Shown: in pieces, positions 7,914-15,166 of the stretch
How positions within the stretch are numbered: the first letter of the stretch is position 1
Layout of the letters: every line of letters begins with the position of its first letter
From: Campylobacteraceae bacterium
GTDB lineage: Bacteria > Campylobacterota > Campylobacteria > Campylobacterales > Sulfurovaceae
DNA length: 15,166 nt
Assembly: GCA_026982175.1 (NCBI GenBank)
Contig: JALSHP010000243.1
Location: 1 to 15,166 of the forward strand
Direction: 5' to 3'
The notes under the pieces: model-generated
Database searches by the model: none
The model's input: the letters and a program-made list of their open reading frames with translations, nothing else
What the model was told of the DNA's origin: nothing
Position numbers and translations under genes: made by a program

Positions 7914-7919
7914 ATAATA
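7914..7919 (-). promoter_or_regulatory. Possible -10 box of recO
   Basis: Minus-strand TATTAT lies 29 bases upstream of the recO ATG, giving a leader of about 20 bases. It sits in the recO/gltB divergent gap. A gltB -10 box is not clear; TATACT at 7966-7971 is a match but would start transcription right at the ribosome binding site. Confidence 0.35.
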
Positions 7920-7984
7920 TTAGCCCAATTTTTTTAGGGTAATTACTTCTAAAACAGTACTCTCATATACTTAAAAGGTAGCTT

Positions 7985-10900
7985 ATGCAAGATCTCTTTA
8001 CATCATTTAAAGACAACTGTGGTTTCGGACTATTAGCATCGATTGACAACAACCCAACACACAAAAACTTAGAAGATGCCATCACCTCTCTTTCGCGAAT
8101 GATGCACAGAGGAGCAGTCGCAGCAGATGGTAAAACAGGTGATGGTTCAGGACTTCTTCTCTCTATTCCTAAGTCATTTTTTGCTCAAGAGGCTTCTAAC
8201 GAGGGAATAGAACTTCCAGAGACTTACGCTGTGGCAATGGTATTCTCTAATAATGAAGCTGATTTTGAAATTATTAACACTGTCTGTGCTAATAATGATT
8301 TAAACGTACTCTATACCCGTACCGTTCCTGTGAACAAAGATGCTTTAGGAGAACAAGCTTTAGCGTCATTGCCAATGATTAAACAAGTGTTTGTTGCCCC
8401 AAAATCAGCCGTGGCGACACAGCGTTTTGAAGCCTTGGTCTATTTATCAAGAAAAGAGATTGAAGCAGAACTCTCTGTGGACAAATCTTTTTACATTCCT
8501 TCTTTTTCTACCTCTGTTGTGTCATACAAAGGGCTTGTGATGCCAACACACATCAAAGAGTTTTACACGGACTTAGGTAATGAAGAATTTAAAATTGCCT
8601 TTTGTCTCTTTCATCAACGTTTCTCAACAAACACTTTACCACAATGGAAACTGGCTCAACCCTTTAGAATGATTGCCCATAATGGTGAGATTAACTCGGT
8701 AACTGCCAACAGATTTAACGTGGCTGCTAAAATGTCAACTGCTAAGTCGGATGTCTTTAGTGATGAAGAGATGAAAAGATTAACAGATGTGATTCAAGAT
8801 GACATGTCAGATTCTGCTTCACTCGACAACTTCATGGAGTTTTTACGTGTTAATGGGGTAGACTTCTTTAAAGCTGCCCGTTCACTTGTTCCTGCTCCGT
8901 GGCACAATGCCCCTCATATGGACTCAGATTTAAGAGCTTTTTATGAGTATGCTTCAACCTGTTTTGAGCCATGGGATGGACCAGCTGCTGTCTCTATGAC
9001 CGATGGTCGTTACATTGGGTGTGTGCTTGACAGAAATGGACTTAGACCGTCTAAATACATCATTACCAAAGACAATAGATTACTCATTGCCTCAGAGTAT
9101 GGGGTATTACAAATTCCAGATGAAGAGATTGTAGAGCGTGGACGTTTACAATCGGGTGAGATGATGGGGATTGACCTTAAAAATGCCAAAGTGCTAAAGT
9201 CTCATGATATTGATGAGTACTTAAAAGTGGCTCACCCTTATGATAAGTGGTTGGGTAAAAACATGGACTATCTTCAAGAACATAAGCCAAGACCTGAACG
9301 ATTAAGCTCTAATGTGAAGTGCATTGAGGGTGAAGTTGAAGAGAAACAACGTTATTTTAACTTTACACTAGAAGTGATTCGGGAAATAGTCAAACCAATG
9401 TTAGCCGAGGGTAAAGAGACCACAGGTTCAATGGGAGATGACACACCAATCGCAGCATTTTCAAATGAACAACGAAACTTTACAGATTTCTTTAAACAAA
9501 AATTTGCACAAGTAACCAACCCACCTATTGACCCTATTCGTGAAAAAACGGTAATGAGCCTCAACACAGGTTTTGGGGCAATACAAAACATCTTATCTGA
9601 TTCGGCTGAACATGCAAAACGACTAAAAACAGTCTTGCCTGTGATGTCAGCGGCTAAGTTCTCACTACTTCAAGAGTTTGGTGATGAGCAGAGTGATAAG
9701 TATGATGCTGCCTATAAAGTAGGGCAGTATGATACCACTTATACCAATGATTTAAAAGCCAGTTTAAATGCCCTTGTAGAAAAAATTGTGCTTGACGTAC
9801 GAGACAATGGGGTACGTACCATTATTTTAGATGACAGAGCATTAAATAAAGATAATAAAGTAATCCCAATGCTCATGGTAGTTGGGCGTTTAAGTCAAGA
9901 GCTTTTAGCCAATGATGTACGCCATTTAGCGAGTATTGTGGCATGTACTGGTGAGGTGTTTGACCCACATTCAGCTGCTTGTATGTTAGCTTATGGAGCA
10001 GCGGCTATTTTCCCTTACTTGTTATACCACACAGTAAGAGAGATTGAGGGTGAGAGCGAAGAGTTAGTACATACACTTAGAAAGTTCAGACGTGCCATGG
10101 GTGCAGGACTCATGAAGATTATGTCTAAAATGGGAATAGCAACCATCTCTTCTTATCGTAATTCACGGCTTTTTGATACCATTGGGCTAAGTAAAGAGAT
10201 AGTTGAAGATTGTTTTGCAGGAACACATGGTTTACTTCATGGATTAGACTATGAAGATATTGATGCACGTATTAACGCAACGCATCAAAGAGCCTTTACC
10301 ACTGCTTTTGAGGGTGAGAAAAATAGCCTCTATAAAGGTGGGTATTACAAATACAAAAAAGGCGAAGAGTTCCATGACTTTTCTCGTCCGACGATTAAAG
10401 CCATTCAGACAGCAGCGACGAGTGGTGACAGAGCTGACTATGAAGAGGTCAAGACTTTAGTTAACAAAAGAGATAAAAAATTCATTCGAGACTTCTATGA
10501 ATTAAATTCAGACCGAGAGCCAATTAGCATTGATGAGGTTGAGCCATTAGAGGCTATCTTTAAGCGTTTCTCAACAGCTGCGATGTCCATGGGGTCTATC
10601 TCTGAAGAGGCACACACCACTTTGGCAATGGCGATGAACCGTATTGGTGGTAAGTCAAACTCTGGTGAGGGTGGCGAAGACCCTAAGCGTTATGGGACAA
10701 ACAAAAACTCCTCTATTAAACAGATTGCATCTGGGCGTTTTGGGGTGACACCTGAGTACTTACGTTCGGCAACTGAACTACAAATTAAAGTAGCCCAAGG
10801 TGCAAAACCAGGTGAGGGTGGACAACTACCAGGCTCTAAAGTATCGCCACTTATTGCAGAGCTTAGATTTACCAAACCAGGGGTGACACTTATTTCACCT

Positions 10901-12412
10901 CCTCCCCATCATGACATCTATTCCATTGAGGATTTGGCACAGTTGATTTACGACTTAAAACAAGCCAATCCAAAAGCAAGAGTTGCCGTTAAATTGGTTT
11001 CAACAGCAGGTGTGGGAACCATTGCAGCTGGTGTGGCAAAAGCCTATGCTGACAAAATCATCATCTCTGGAGCTGATGGTGGAACAGGGGCAGCACCTAT
11101 TGGTTCTATACGATTTGCAGGAAACCCTTGGGAGCTTGGACTCATTGAAGCACATAATGCGCTAAAAGCCAATAACCTTAGAGGTAACGTAACCTTAGAG
11201 ACTGATGGTGGACTCAAAACGGGGCTAGATGTTGTTAAAGCGGCTATTTTAGGAGCTGAAGAGTATGCTTTTGGTACGGGTGCATTGGTCATTGTTGGGT
11301 GTATTATGTTACGTGTTTGTCACTTAAACATCTGTGGTGTGGGTGTGGCAACACAAGATGAGAAGCTAAGAGAAAAATTCTCTGGAAATGTCGATAAAGT
11401 GGTTAACTACTTTACGTTCATCGCTGAAGAGATTAGAGAGATTTTAGCCCAACTAGGTTACAAATCTTTAGAGGAGATAGTGGGTCAAAATCATCTTCTT
11501 AAAGTGATAGACGATGAGTTTGCTAAGAAGTTTAATCTTGAAGAGATGCTTTATAAGCTTGATGGGGTAAATACATGTCAAGTAGAATCCAACGAACCTT
11601 ATGACCAAAATGAGTACGAAAAAGAGATGATTGAAGTGTTAATGCCAACCATCAAAGACCCTTCAACCCCAATTGTACTCAACAAAGAGATTGGAAACTT
11701 AAACCGAAGTTTTGCAACCAGAATTTCAGGAGAGATTGCAGCCATTCATGGCAATGCTGGTCTGCCTGATGGTACTATTACTTTAAATATGAAAGGGACA
11801 TCTGGTCAATCGTTGGGGGCATTCCTTTCTAAAGGGATTAACATCAACATTGAGGGTGCAGGAAATGACTACATTGGTAAAGGGATGCATGGTGGTAACA
11901 TTGTCATCACCTCGCCTAAAGCTGGTCGAGAGTTTGCCCTTGGTGGGAACACTTGTCTTTATGGGGCAACAGGTGGGAAACTCTATGTTCATGGAAAAGT
12001 TGGTGAGCGTTTTGCGGTTAGAAACTCTGGTGTTACAGCCGTAGTTGAAGGAACAGGAGACCACCCTTGTGAGTACATGACAGGAGGGGTAGTAGCCATT
12101 CTTGGAACAACAGGAGTAAACTTTGGTGCTGGTATGACAGGAGGAAAAGCTTTTGTTTATGATGACATTGAGGGGCAAAACTTCTATGAAAAAGTAAATC
12201 CAGAACTTGTTGAAGCTTTACGCATTGACACCGATGAGTGGGAAGATGAGAGTTTTGAGCTTAAAGCATTGCTTAAAGACTATGTTGAAAAAACAGGCAG
12301 TGAAGTGGCAAAACATATTTTAGCAAACTGGCGACATGAGCTTAGAAACTTTTGGATGGTCGCTCCAAGAGGGGTTAAGCCTACAATGATGGCTGATAAA
12401 AAAGGAGAGTAA
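7985..12412 (+). CDS. gltB: Glutamate synthase large (alpha) subunit
   Basis: Makes glutamate from glutamine and 2-oxoglutarate, as the second half of the GS-GOGAT ammonium assimilation route. The 1475 residues cover the whole family length. An 11-residue propeptide precedes the nucleophile Cys12 (DNCGFGL), which is freed by self-cleavage. The class-II glutaminase domain runs to about 410 and contains RFSTNT and HNGEIN. The central domain covers about 450-740. The FMN/synthase domain covers about 800-1160, with GEGGEDPKRY (about 893), KPGEGGQLPG (about 943) and SGADGGTGAAP (about 1029). The 3Fe-4S cysteines are Cys1106, Cys1112 and Cys1117 (CIMLRVCHLNIC). The GXGXG beta-helix domain fills about 1230-1430. 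AAAAGG precedes the ATG. The NADPH-oxidising small subunit gltD is not adjacent in this window. The central domain looks diverged from the usual motif: TGEVFDPHSAACMLAYGAA stands where I recall SGE.REVHHFA in other GltB proteins. Confidence 0.97.
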   Translation: MQDLFTSFKDNCGFGLLASIDNNPTHKNLEDAITSLSRMMHRGAVAADGKTGDGSGLLLSIPKSFFAQEASNEGIELPETYAVAMVFSNNEADFEIINTVCANNDLNVLYTRTVPVNKDALGEQALASLPMIKQVFVAPKSAVATQRFEALVYLSRKEIEAELSVDKSFYIPSFSTSVVSYKGLVMPTHIKEFYTDLGNEEFKIAFCLFHQRFSTNTLPQWKLAQPFRMIAHNGEINSVTANRFNVAAKMSTAKSDVFSDEEMKRLTDVIQDDMSDSASLDNFMEFLRVNGVDFFKAARSLVPAPWHNAPHMDSDLRAFYEYASTCFEPWDGPAAVSMTDGRYIGCVLDRNGLRPSKYIITKDNRLLIASEYGVLQIPDEEIVERGRLQSGEMMGIDLKNAKVLKSHDIDEYLKVAHPYDKWLGKNMDYLQEHKPRPERLSSNVKCIEGEVEEKQRYFNFTLEVIREIVKPMLAEGKETTGSMGDDTPIAAFSNEQRNFTDFFKQKFAQVTNPPIDPIREKTVMSLNTGFGAIQNILSDSAEHAKRLKTVLPVMSAAKFSLLQEFGDEQSDKYDAAYKVGQYDTTYTNDLKASLNALVEKIVLDVRDNGVRTIILDDRALNKDNKVIPMLMVVGRLSQELLANDVRHLASIVACTGEVFDPHSAACMLAYGAAAIFPYLLYHTVREIEGESEELVHTLRKFRRAMGAGLMKIMSKMGIATISSYRNSRLFDTIGLSKEIVEDCFAGTHGLLHGLDYEDIDARINATHQRAFTTAFEGEKNSLYKGGYYKYKKGEEFHDFSRPTIKAIQTAATSGDRADYEEVKTLVNKRDKKFIRDFYELNSDREPISIDEVEPLEAIFKRFSTAAMSMGSISEEAHTTLAMAMNRIGGKSNSGEGGEDPKRYGTNKNSSIKQIASGRFGVTPEYLRSATELQIKVAQGAKPGEGGQLPGSKVSPLIAELRFTKPGVTLISPPPHHDIYSIEDLAQLIYDLKQANPKARVAVKLVSTAGVGTIAAGVAKAYADKIIISGADGGTGAAPIGSIRFAGNPWELGLIEAHNALKANNLRGNVTLETDGGLKTGLDVVKAAILGAEEYAFGTGALVIVGCIMLRVCHLNICGVGVATQDEKLREKFSGNVDKVVNYFTFIAEEIREILAQLGYKSLEEIVGQNHLLKVIDDEFAKKFNLEEMLYKLDGVNTCQVESNEPYDQNEYEKEMIEVLMPTIKDPSTPIVLNKEIGNLNRSFATRISGEIAAIHGNAGLPDGTITLNMKGTSGQSLGAFLSKGININIEGAGNDYIGKGMHGGNIVITSPKAGREFALGGNTCLYGATGGKLYVHGKVGERFAVRNSGVTAVVEGTGDHPCEYMTGGVVAILGTTGVNFGAGMTGGKAFVYDDIEGQNFYEKVNPELVEALRIDTDEWEDESFELKALLKDYVEKTGSEVAKHILANWRHELRNFWMVAPRGVKPTMMADKKGE

Positions 12413-12421
12413 TCTCCTTTT
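12400..12421 (+). terminator. gltB terminator overlapping the stop codon
   Basis: AAAAGGAGA (12400-12408) pairs with TCTCCTTTT (12413-12421) around the loop GTAA, nine base pairs in all. The T-run forms the end of the right arm and continues as ATT. The loop holds part of the gltB stop codon, so a terminating ribosome would cover the hairpin. Confidence 0.65.
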
Positions 12422-12422
12422 A

Positions 12423-12442
12423 TTCATGACAAATGTCATGAA
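12423..12442. promoter_or_regulatory. 20-bp dyad, possible operator
   Basis: TTCATGACA (12423-12431) and TGTCATGAA (12434-12442) are perfect inverted 9-base arms around AA. The right arm overlaps the expected -35 position of the promoter at 12462-12467. The short spacer and position favour a protein-binding operator over a hairpin, although a stem with a 6-base loop could also form and back up the gltB terminator. Confidence 0.5.
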
Positions 12443-12467
12443 AACCTCTTCTCTTTTATCCTATAAT
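12439..12467 (+). promoter_or_regulatory. Promoter of the small membrane-protein gene
   Basis: A perfect TATAAT (12462-12467) lies 27 bases before the start at 12495. The -35 hexamer at 17-base spacing is TGAAAA (12439-12444), a poor match. Transcription would begin near 12474, leaving a leader of about 20 bases that carries AGGAG at 12485-12489. Confidence 0.6.
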
Positions 12468-12494
12468 TTTTAAAACAATGTTATAGGAGTCTTC

Positions 12495-12914
12495 ATGTTC
12501 TTTATTTTTGTTAAAACAATTCATCTCTTTGCCGCTTTTATCTATGGTGGTTTTTTGATTACTGATAATCTATTTTTAAATAAGATGTCAAAAACTTTAG
12601 ATGCCCAAGAGCATGAAAAAGCAAGAAAATCTTTTATGATATTTGTTCGTAAGCTTGTACCCCCTAGTTTGCTTATCGCTGTGATAACAGGACTCTATTT
12701 AATCAGTCAAATTTTTGGTAGCATTAGTGAAGAGGGAATGAGTCATTTTCAAATGATGTTAGCATTAAAAGCTTTTTTAGGAATTTGGTTAGGCGTTAGA
12801 GGATTCATGCAAGTGTATTTAAAAATTCAACCACTTGTCTTTAAAGGGCATCAGTTACCTTTTGTGTTTGTGCTTACCATTATTTTTCTTTCTCAATTTA
12901 TGTATTTAGATTAA
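12495..12914 (+). CDS. Four-helix membrane protein, CopD/HemJ-like
   Basis: A 139-residue integral membrane protein. Four hydrophobic segments lie at about 2-24, 56-75, 85-107 and 120-138. The first helix carries KTIHLFAAFIYGG with His10, and the third carries LALKAFLGIWLGVRGFMQVYL. This layout and the helix-1 His resemble the CopD/HemJ superfamily, whose members bind heme or act in copper transport or the protoporphyrinogen oxidase step. Similarity is of pattern only, and the usual HemJ motifs around helix 1 (WFAGLFYLPRLF) are not kept. Other histidines are His40, His84 and His119. AGGAG lies 5 bases before the ATG. The gene has its own promoter behind the gltB terminator and is probably a single unit. 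A heme or redox role is inference. Confidence 0.8.
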   Translation: MFFIFVKTIHLFAAFIYGGFLITDNLFLNKMSKTLDAQEHEKARKSFMIFVRKLVPPSLLIAVITGLYLISQIFGSISEEGMSHFQMMLALKAFLGIWLGVRGFMQVYLKIQPLVFKGHQLPFVFVLTIIFLSQFMYLD

Positions 12915-12958
12915 TTTATTTTAGGGCTAGTTATTACTACTTGTAGCACTCCATATAT

Positions 12959-13179
12959 ATGTATTTTCAAGCGTTATTTATTTTATGGATAGAGCTAAAA
13001 AATCTAAAAAACATAGAAGAGGCTTTAAAAGAGTATGGTTATAGGAGAGGTTAAGCGAAACCCTAAAAAGATAGATTTGCATAAAGTAAAAAAAGGCTCT
13101 TAAATTAACTTCTAAATACAAAGATTATTCTGTTGAGTATCGTGGGTTCTCTTTGATAGGTATTAATTTTTATTGTTAA
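12959..13179 (+). pseudogene. Possible decayed short coding sequence
   Basis: This lies in the 410-base gap between the membrane-protein gene and the ABC transporter, which has no intact gene. Three short open stretches in the three forward frames follow one another and read like protein. First, 12959-13054 starts at ATG and contains IELKNLKNIEEALKEYGYRRG. Second, 13035-13103 contains GEVKRNPKKIDLHKVKKGS. Third, 13090-13179 contains LTSKYKDYSVEYRGFSLIG. The second and third join in frame if one A is removed from the seven-A run at 13088-13094, and one base lost near 13046 would join the first. The family was not recognised. Composition bias in AT-rich DNA could also produce such stretches, so this is a weak call. 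Confidence 0.3.
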
Positions 13180-13207
13180 CTATTTGTTAATATATTTCAT
13201 ATATAAT
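13173..13207 (+). promoter_or_regulatory. Promoter region of the ABC exporter gene with TTGTTAA direct repeats
   Basis: TATAAT stands at 13202-13207. Upstream are two direct copies of TTGTTAA, at 13173-13179 and 13184-13190, 11 bases apart, about one helical turn. No -35 hexamer fits at 17 bases. The leader to the ATG at 13325 would be about 110 bases. The remaining bases (13208-13313) show no gene or strong structure. Confidence 0.4.
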
Positions 13208-13324
13208 CCTTTGTCAAAATTAAAAATAAAGGATAAACCTTCCCCCTACTTTAAAATCAGAGATTATCTCTATACCCCTTCAAACTGCTACTTTTATAAC
13301 TATTTCTCTATAAAAGGAGACCCT

Positions 13325-15025
13325 ATGATTACATTTAATTATCTGTTGGAGCAAGTTAAGCTCTATAAAAAGCCTATTATTATTGCTAATGTTCTAGCCT
13401 TAATCGTTACATTCATTTCTGTTCCTATTCCTCTGTTTATCCCATTTTTAGTTGATGAAGTCTTACTTGGAAAAGAGGGTAAGTTTATCGATTTTATAAA
13501 CCAATTTGTGCAGATAAATTCTGCTGAGTATTACATATTAATTGTTTTTATCTTGACCCTTTTTTTACATGCTTTGGTGGTAATTATTGGTATCATGCGA
13601 AATGCCTATCTTGATAAGGTAAGCGAAGAGATACGGTTAAATATGCGTCAAAAGATACTCCTTCATCTAAAAAAAGTATCTATGAGTGAGTATGATATGT
13701 TAGGTTCGGGTTCTATCTCTTCTAAGATGGGAACTGATATTAGAGTGGTTATAGATTTTCTATCTAGTAGTATGGGTACTATTGTTATCCAACTTCTAAA
13801 ACTATTTGGAATGTCTGCTGTACTGCTCTATTTAAATTGGAAGTTAGCATTGGTCATTCTTATTATAAATCCTATTGTCGTAAAAATGTTTGTTAAGGTA
13901 TTTAAAAAACTCTCTGAACTGATGAAAGATAGAAATAAGACTATTGCTACGTTTAATAACTCTCTAGTAGAGGGGCTTGAACTCTTTAATCAAATTCGTG
14001 TACAGAATAGAGAAAATCATTTTTTTGATAAAATCAACCATGATGCAACAGAGGTTCGAGATAAAACTTATGAGTACGAAGTCAAGTGGTTTAAATCCTT
14101 AGGTGTGGCACGACTTTGGATGGTCTATTCAAATACTCTTTTTCAAATGTTAGCTGTCTATTTTGTCTATATTGGTGAGATGAGCATAGGTGAGATGATG
14201 GCAATATTTGTCTATGCAGGAATGGTTCAAGCCCCTATGAATATATTACTTAGATTTGTTCAGTCATACCACGATGCAAAAGAGGCGATGGATAGACTCA
14301 ATGATATTTTACGCCTTAAAAAAGAGCCATACTATGAGATGAAAAAAGACCCATTCAGAGGTAAAGAGACAGCCTCTATTGAGCTAAGAGATGTATCGTT
14401 TGCTTATGATGAACATAAGTCTATTTTAAAAAATTTTAACCTAAAGATTGAAGCAGGAGAGAAAGTAGCTATTACAGGCGAGACAGGTAGTGGAAAGAGT
14501 ACTCTTGCCAATATTTTGATGGGACTCTATCCTGTTACTAAAGGGAAAATCTTCTACAATGGGGTAGAGGTCAAAGAGGTAGGGTTTGAAAAAATTCGTG
14601 AAAATATCGGCTTTGTTCTACAATCTCCACTAATGTTTAATGATACTTTGCGTTACAATCTATCAATAGGAAATGAGTATAGCGATGAGGAGATGTATGA
14701 GGCTCTAAAGGTAGCTCAACTATATGAGTTTGTCCAAGAGTTACCTAAAAAGCTAGATACAATTATCGGTAAAAATGGAACAAAATTATCAGGTGGTCAG
14801 AAACAACGACTCTCTATTGCAAGAGTTCTTTTAGATAGACCAAAGGTAATTATCTTTGATGAATCAACATCATCACTAGATAACGATACAGAGACAAAAT
14901 TACTAGATGCCTTAGATGATTATATTAAAAATAAAACAGTCATAACCATTGCACACCGTCAAACAACCATTGATAAGAGTGAAAATGTGCTTAGATTATA
15001 TCCAATAAAGGAGGAGAAGAGATGA
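13325..15025 (+). CDS. ABC exporter half-transporter (permease fused to ATPase)
   Basis: A 566-residue inner-membrane half-transporter expected to work as a homodimer, or with an unseen partner. The permease domain (about 1-320) has six likely helices near 17-43, 68-92, 147-168, 172-190, 258-280 and 285-303. The ATPase domain (about 350-566) is complete: A-loop Tyr361, Walker A GETGSGKST (385-393, Lys391), Q-loop Gln433, signature LSGGQ (488-492), Walker B VIIFDE with Asp512 and Glu513, and H-loop His544. The frame extends 47 codons upstream to a TTG at 13184, but AAGGAG at 13314-13319, 5 bases before the ATG at 13325, fixes the start, and the extension does not look like ABC permease. The substrate cannot be read from sequence; the layout fits type-I exporters such as MsbA-like lipid or drug exporters. 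The stop overlaps the start of a metallophosphatase (ATGA). Confidence 0.93.
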   Translation: MITFNYLLEQVKLYKKPIIIANVLALIVTFISVPIPLFIPFLVDEVLLGKEGKFIDFINQFVQINSAEYYILIVFILTLFLHALVVIIGIMRNAYLDKVSEEIRLNMRQKILLHLKKVSMSEYDMLGSGSISSKMGTDIRVVIDFLSSSMGTIVIQLLKLFGMSAVLLYLNWKLALVILIINPIVVKMFVKVFKKLSELMKDRNKTIATFNNSLVEGLELFNQIRVQNRENHFFDKINHDATEVRDKTYEYEVKWFKSLGVARLWMVYSNTLFQMLAVYFVYIGEMSIGEMMAIFVYAGMVQAPMNILLRFVQSYHDAKEAMDRLNDILRLKKEPYYEMKKDPFRGKETASIELRDVSFAYDEHKSILKNFNLKIEAGEKVAITGETGSGKSTLANILMGLYPVTKGKIFYNGVEVKEVGFEKIRENIGFVLQSPLMFNDTLRYNLSIGNEYSDEEMYEALKVAQLYEFVQELPKKLDTIIGKNGTKLSGGQKQRLSIARVLLDRPKVIIFDESTSSLDNDTETKLLDALDDYIKNKTVITIAHRQTTIDKSENVLRLYPIKEEKR

Positions 15026-15166
15026 ACTCAAAACACTACATCATAGGAGATGTTCACGGAGAGTTTGATATGTTGATGGCTTTAGTCGCTAAACTACCAA
15101 AAAATGCACGTCTTATTTTTGTAGGCGATTTAATCAACAGAGGTTTAAAAAGCAAAGAGGTTATAG
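15022..15166 (+). CDS. Calcineurin-like metallophosphatase, 5' part only
   Basis: The first 48 residues of a metal-dependent phosphatase are visible. IIGDVHGEFD gives metal ligands Asp10 and His12, and FVGDLINRG gives Asp36 followed by Asn39-Arg40-Gly41. This is the pattern of the PP2A-like/PrpE/ApaH group, which includes Ser/Thr protein phosphatases and dinucleoside tetraphosphatases; the usual GD-x-VDRG is GDLINRG here. Which substrate it cleaves cannot be decided from this part. A strong AGGAGG precedes the ATG, which overlaps the ABC exporter stop, so the two are translationally coupled. Confidence 0.85.
   Translation, partial: MNSKHYIIGDVHGEFDMLMALVAKLPKNARLIFVGDLINRGLKSKEVI

Noticed and set aside
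11783..12178. A 131-codon minus-strand frame opposite the gltB C-terminus
   Set aside because: It lies wholly antisense to the conserved GXGXG domain and resembles no protein I know.
13184..13324. TTG start adding 47 residues to the ABC exporter
   Set aside because: It lies upstream of the likely -10 box, lacks a ribosome binding site, and the ATG at 13325 has AAGGAG at 5 bases.

Overview
The window looks like chromosomal DNA of a Campylobacterota (epsilonproteobacterial) bacterium, probably a free-living relative of Sulfurimonas, Sulfurovum or Arcobacter. The evidence is low-GC coding DNA, a short RecO of the Helicobacter/Campylobacter type, a long GltB, and strong purine-rich ribosome binding sites with TATAAT-like -10 boxes but poor -35 boxes. 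The assignment rests on recalled family resemblance; no search was run.

Left part (1-4700): pepN (aminopeptidase N) runs leftward and leaves the window only a few residues before its expected C-terminus. Divergent from it is a rightward three-gene envelope cassette: a lipoprotein with a six-cysteine tail, a small secreted protein of unknown function, and an M23-family metallopeptidase lipoprotein. The last two genes overlap by ATGA. A hairpin follows the cassette.

Middle (4696-7884), all leftward: a YedI/DUF808 inner-membrane protein; a secreted protein made of four regular Cys-to-Trp repeat modules followed by a peptidoglycan-binding domain, with a clear intrinsic terminator; and recO.

Right part (7985-15166), all rightward: gltB (glutamate synthase large subunit, intact, without gltD next to it), closed by a hairpin that overlaps its stop codon. 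Next is a small four-helix CopD/HemJ-like membrane protein behind its own TATAAT promoter, whose -35 region is overlapped by a 20-bp dyad. A 410-bp stretch without an intact gene holds a possible decayed reading frame. Finally there is an ABC exporter half-transporter, translationally coupled to a metallophosphatase that is cut by the window edge.

Most of the window is housekeeping. The least explained parts are the three-gene envelope cassette, the modular Cys/Trp repeat protein, and the regulatory dyad and repeats in front of the small membrane protein and the ABC exporter. I do not see a clear defence, CRISPR or mobile system, and no tRNA or rRNA gene.
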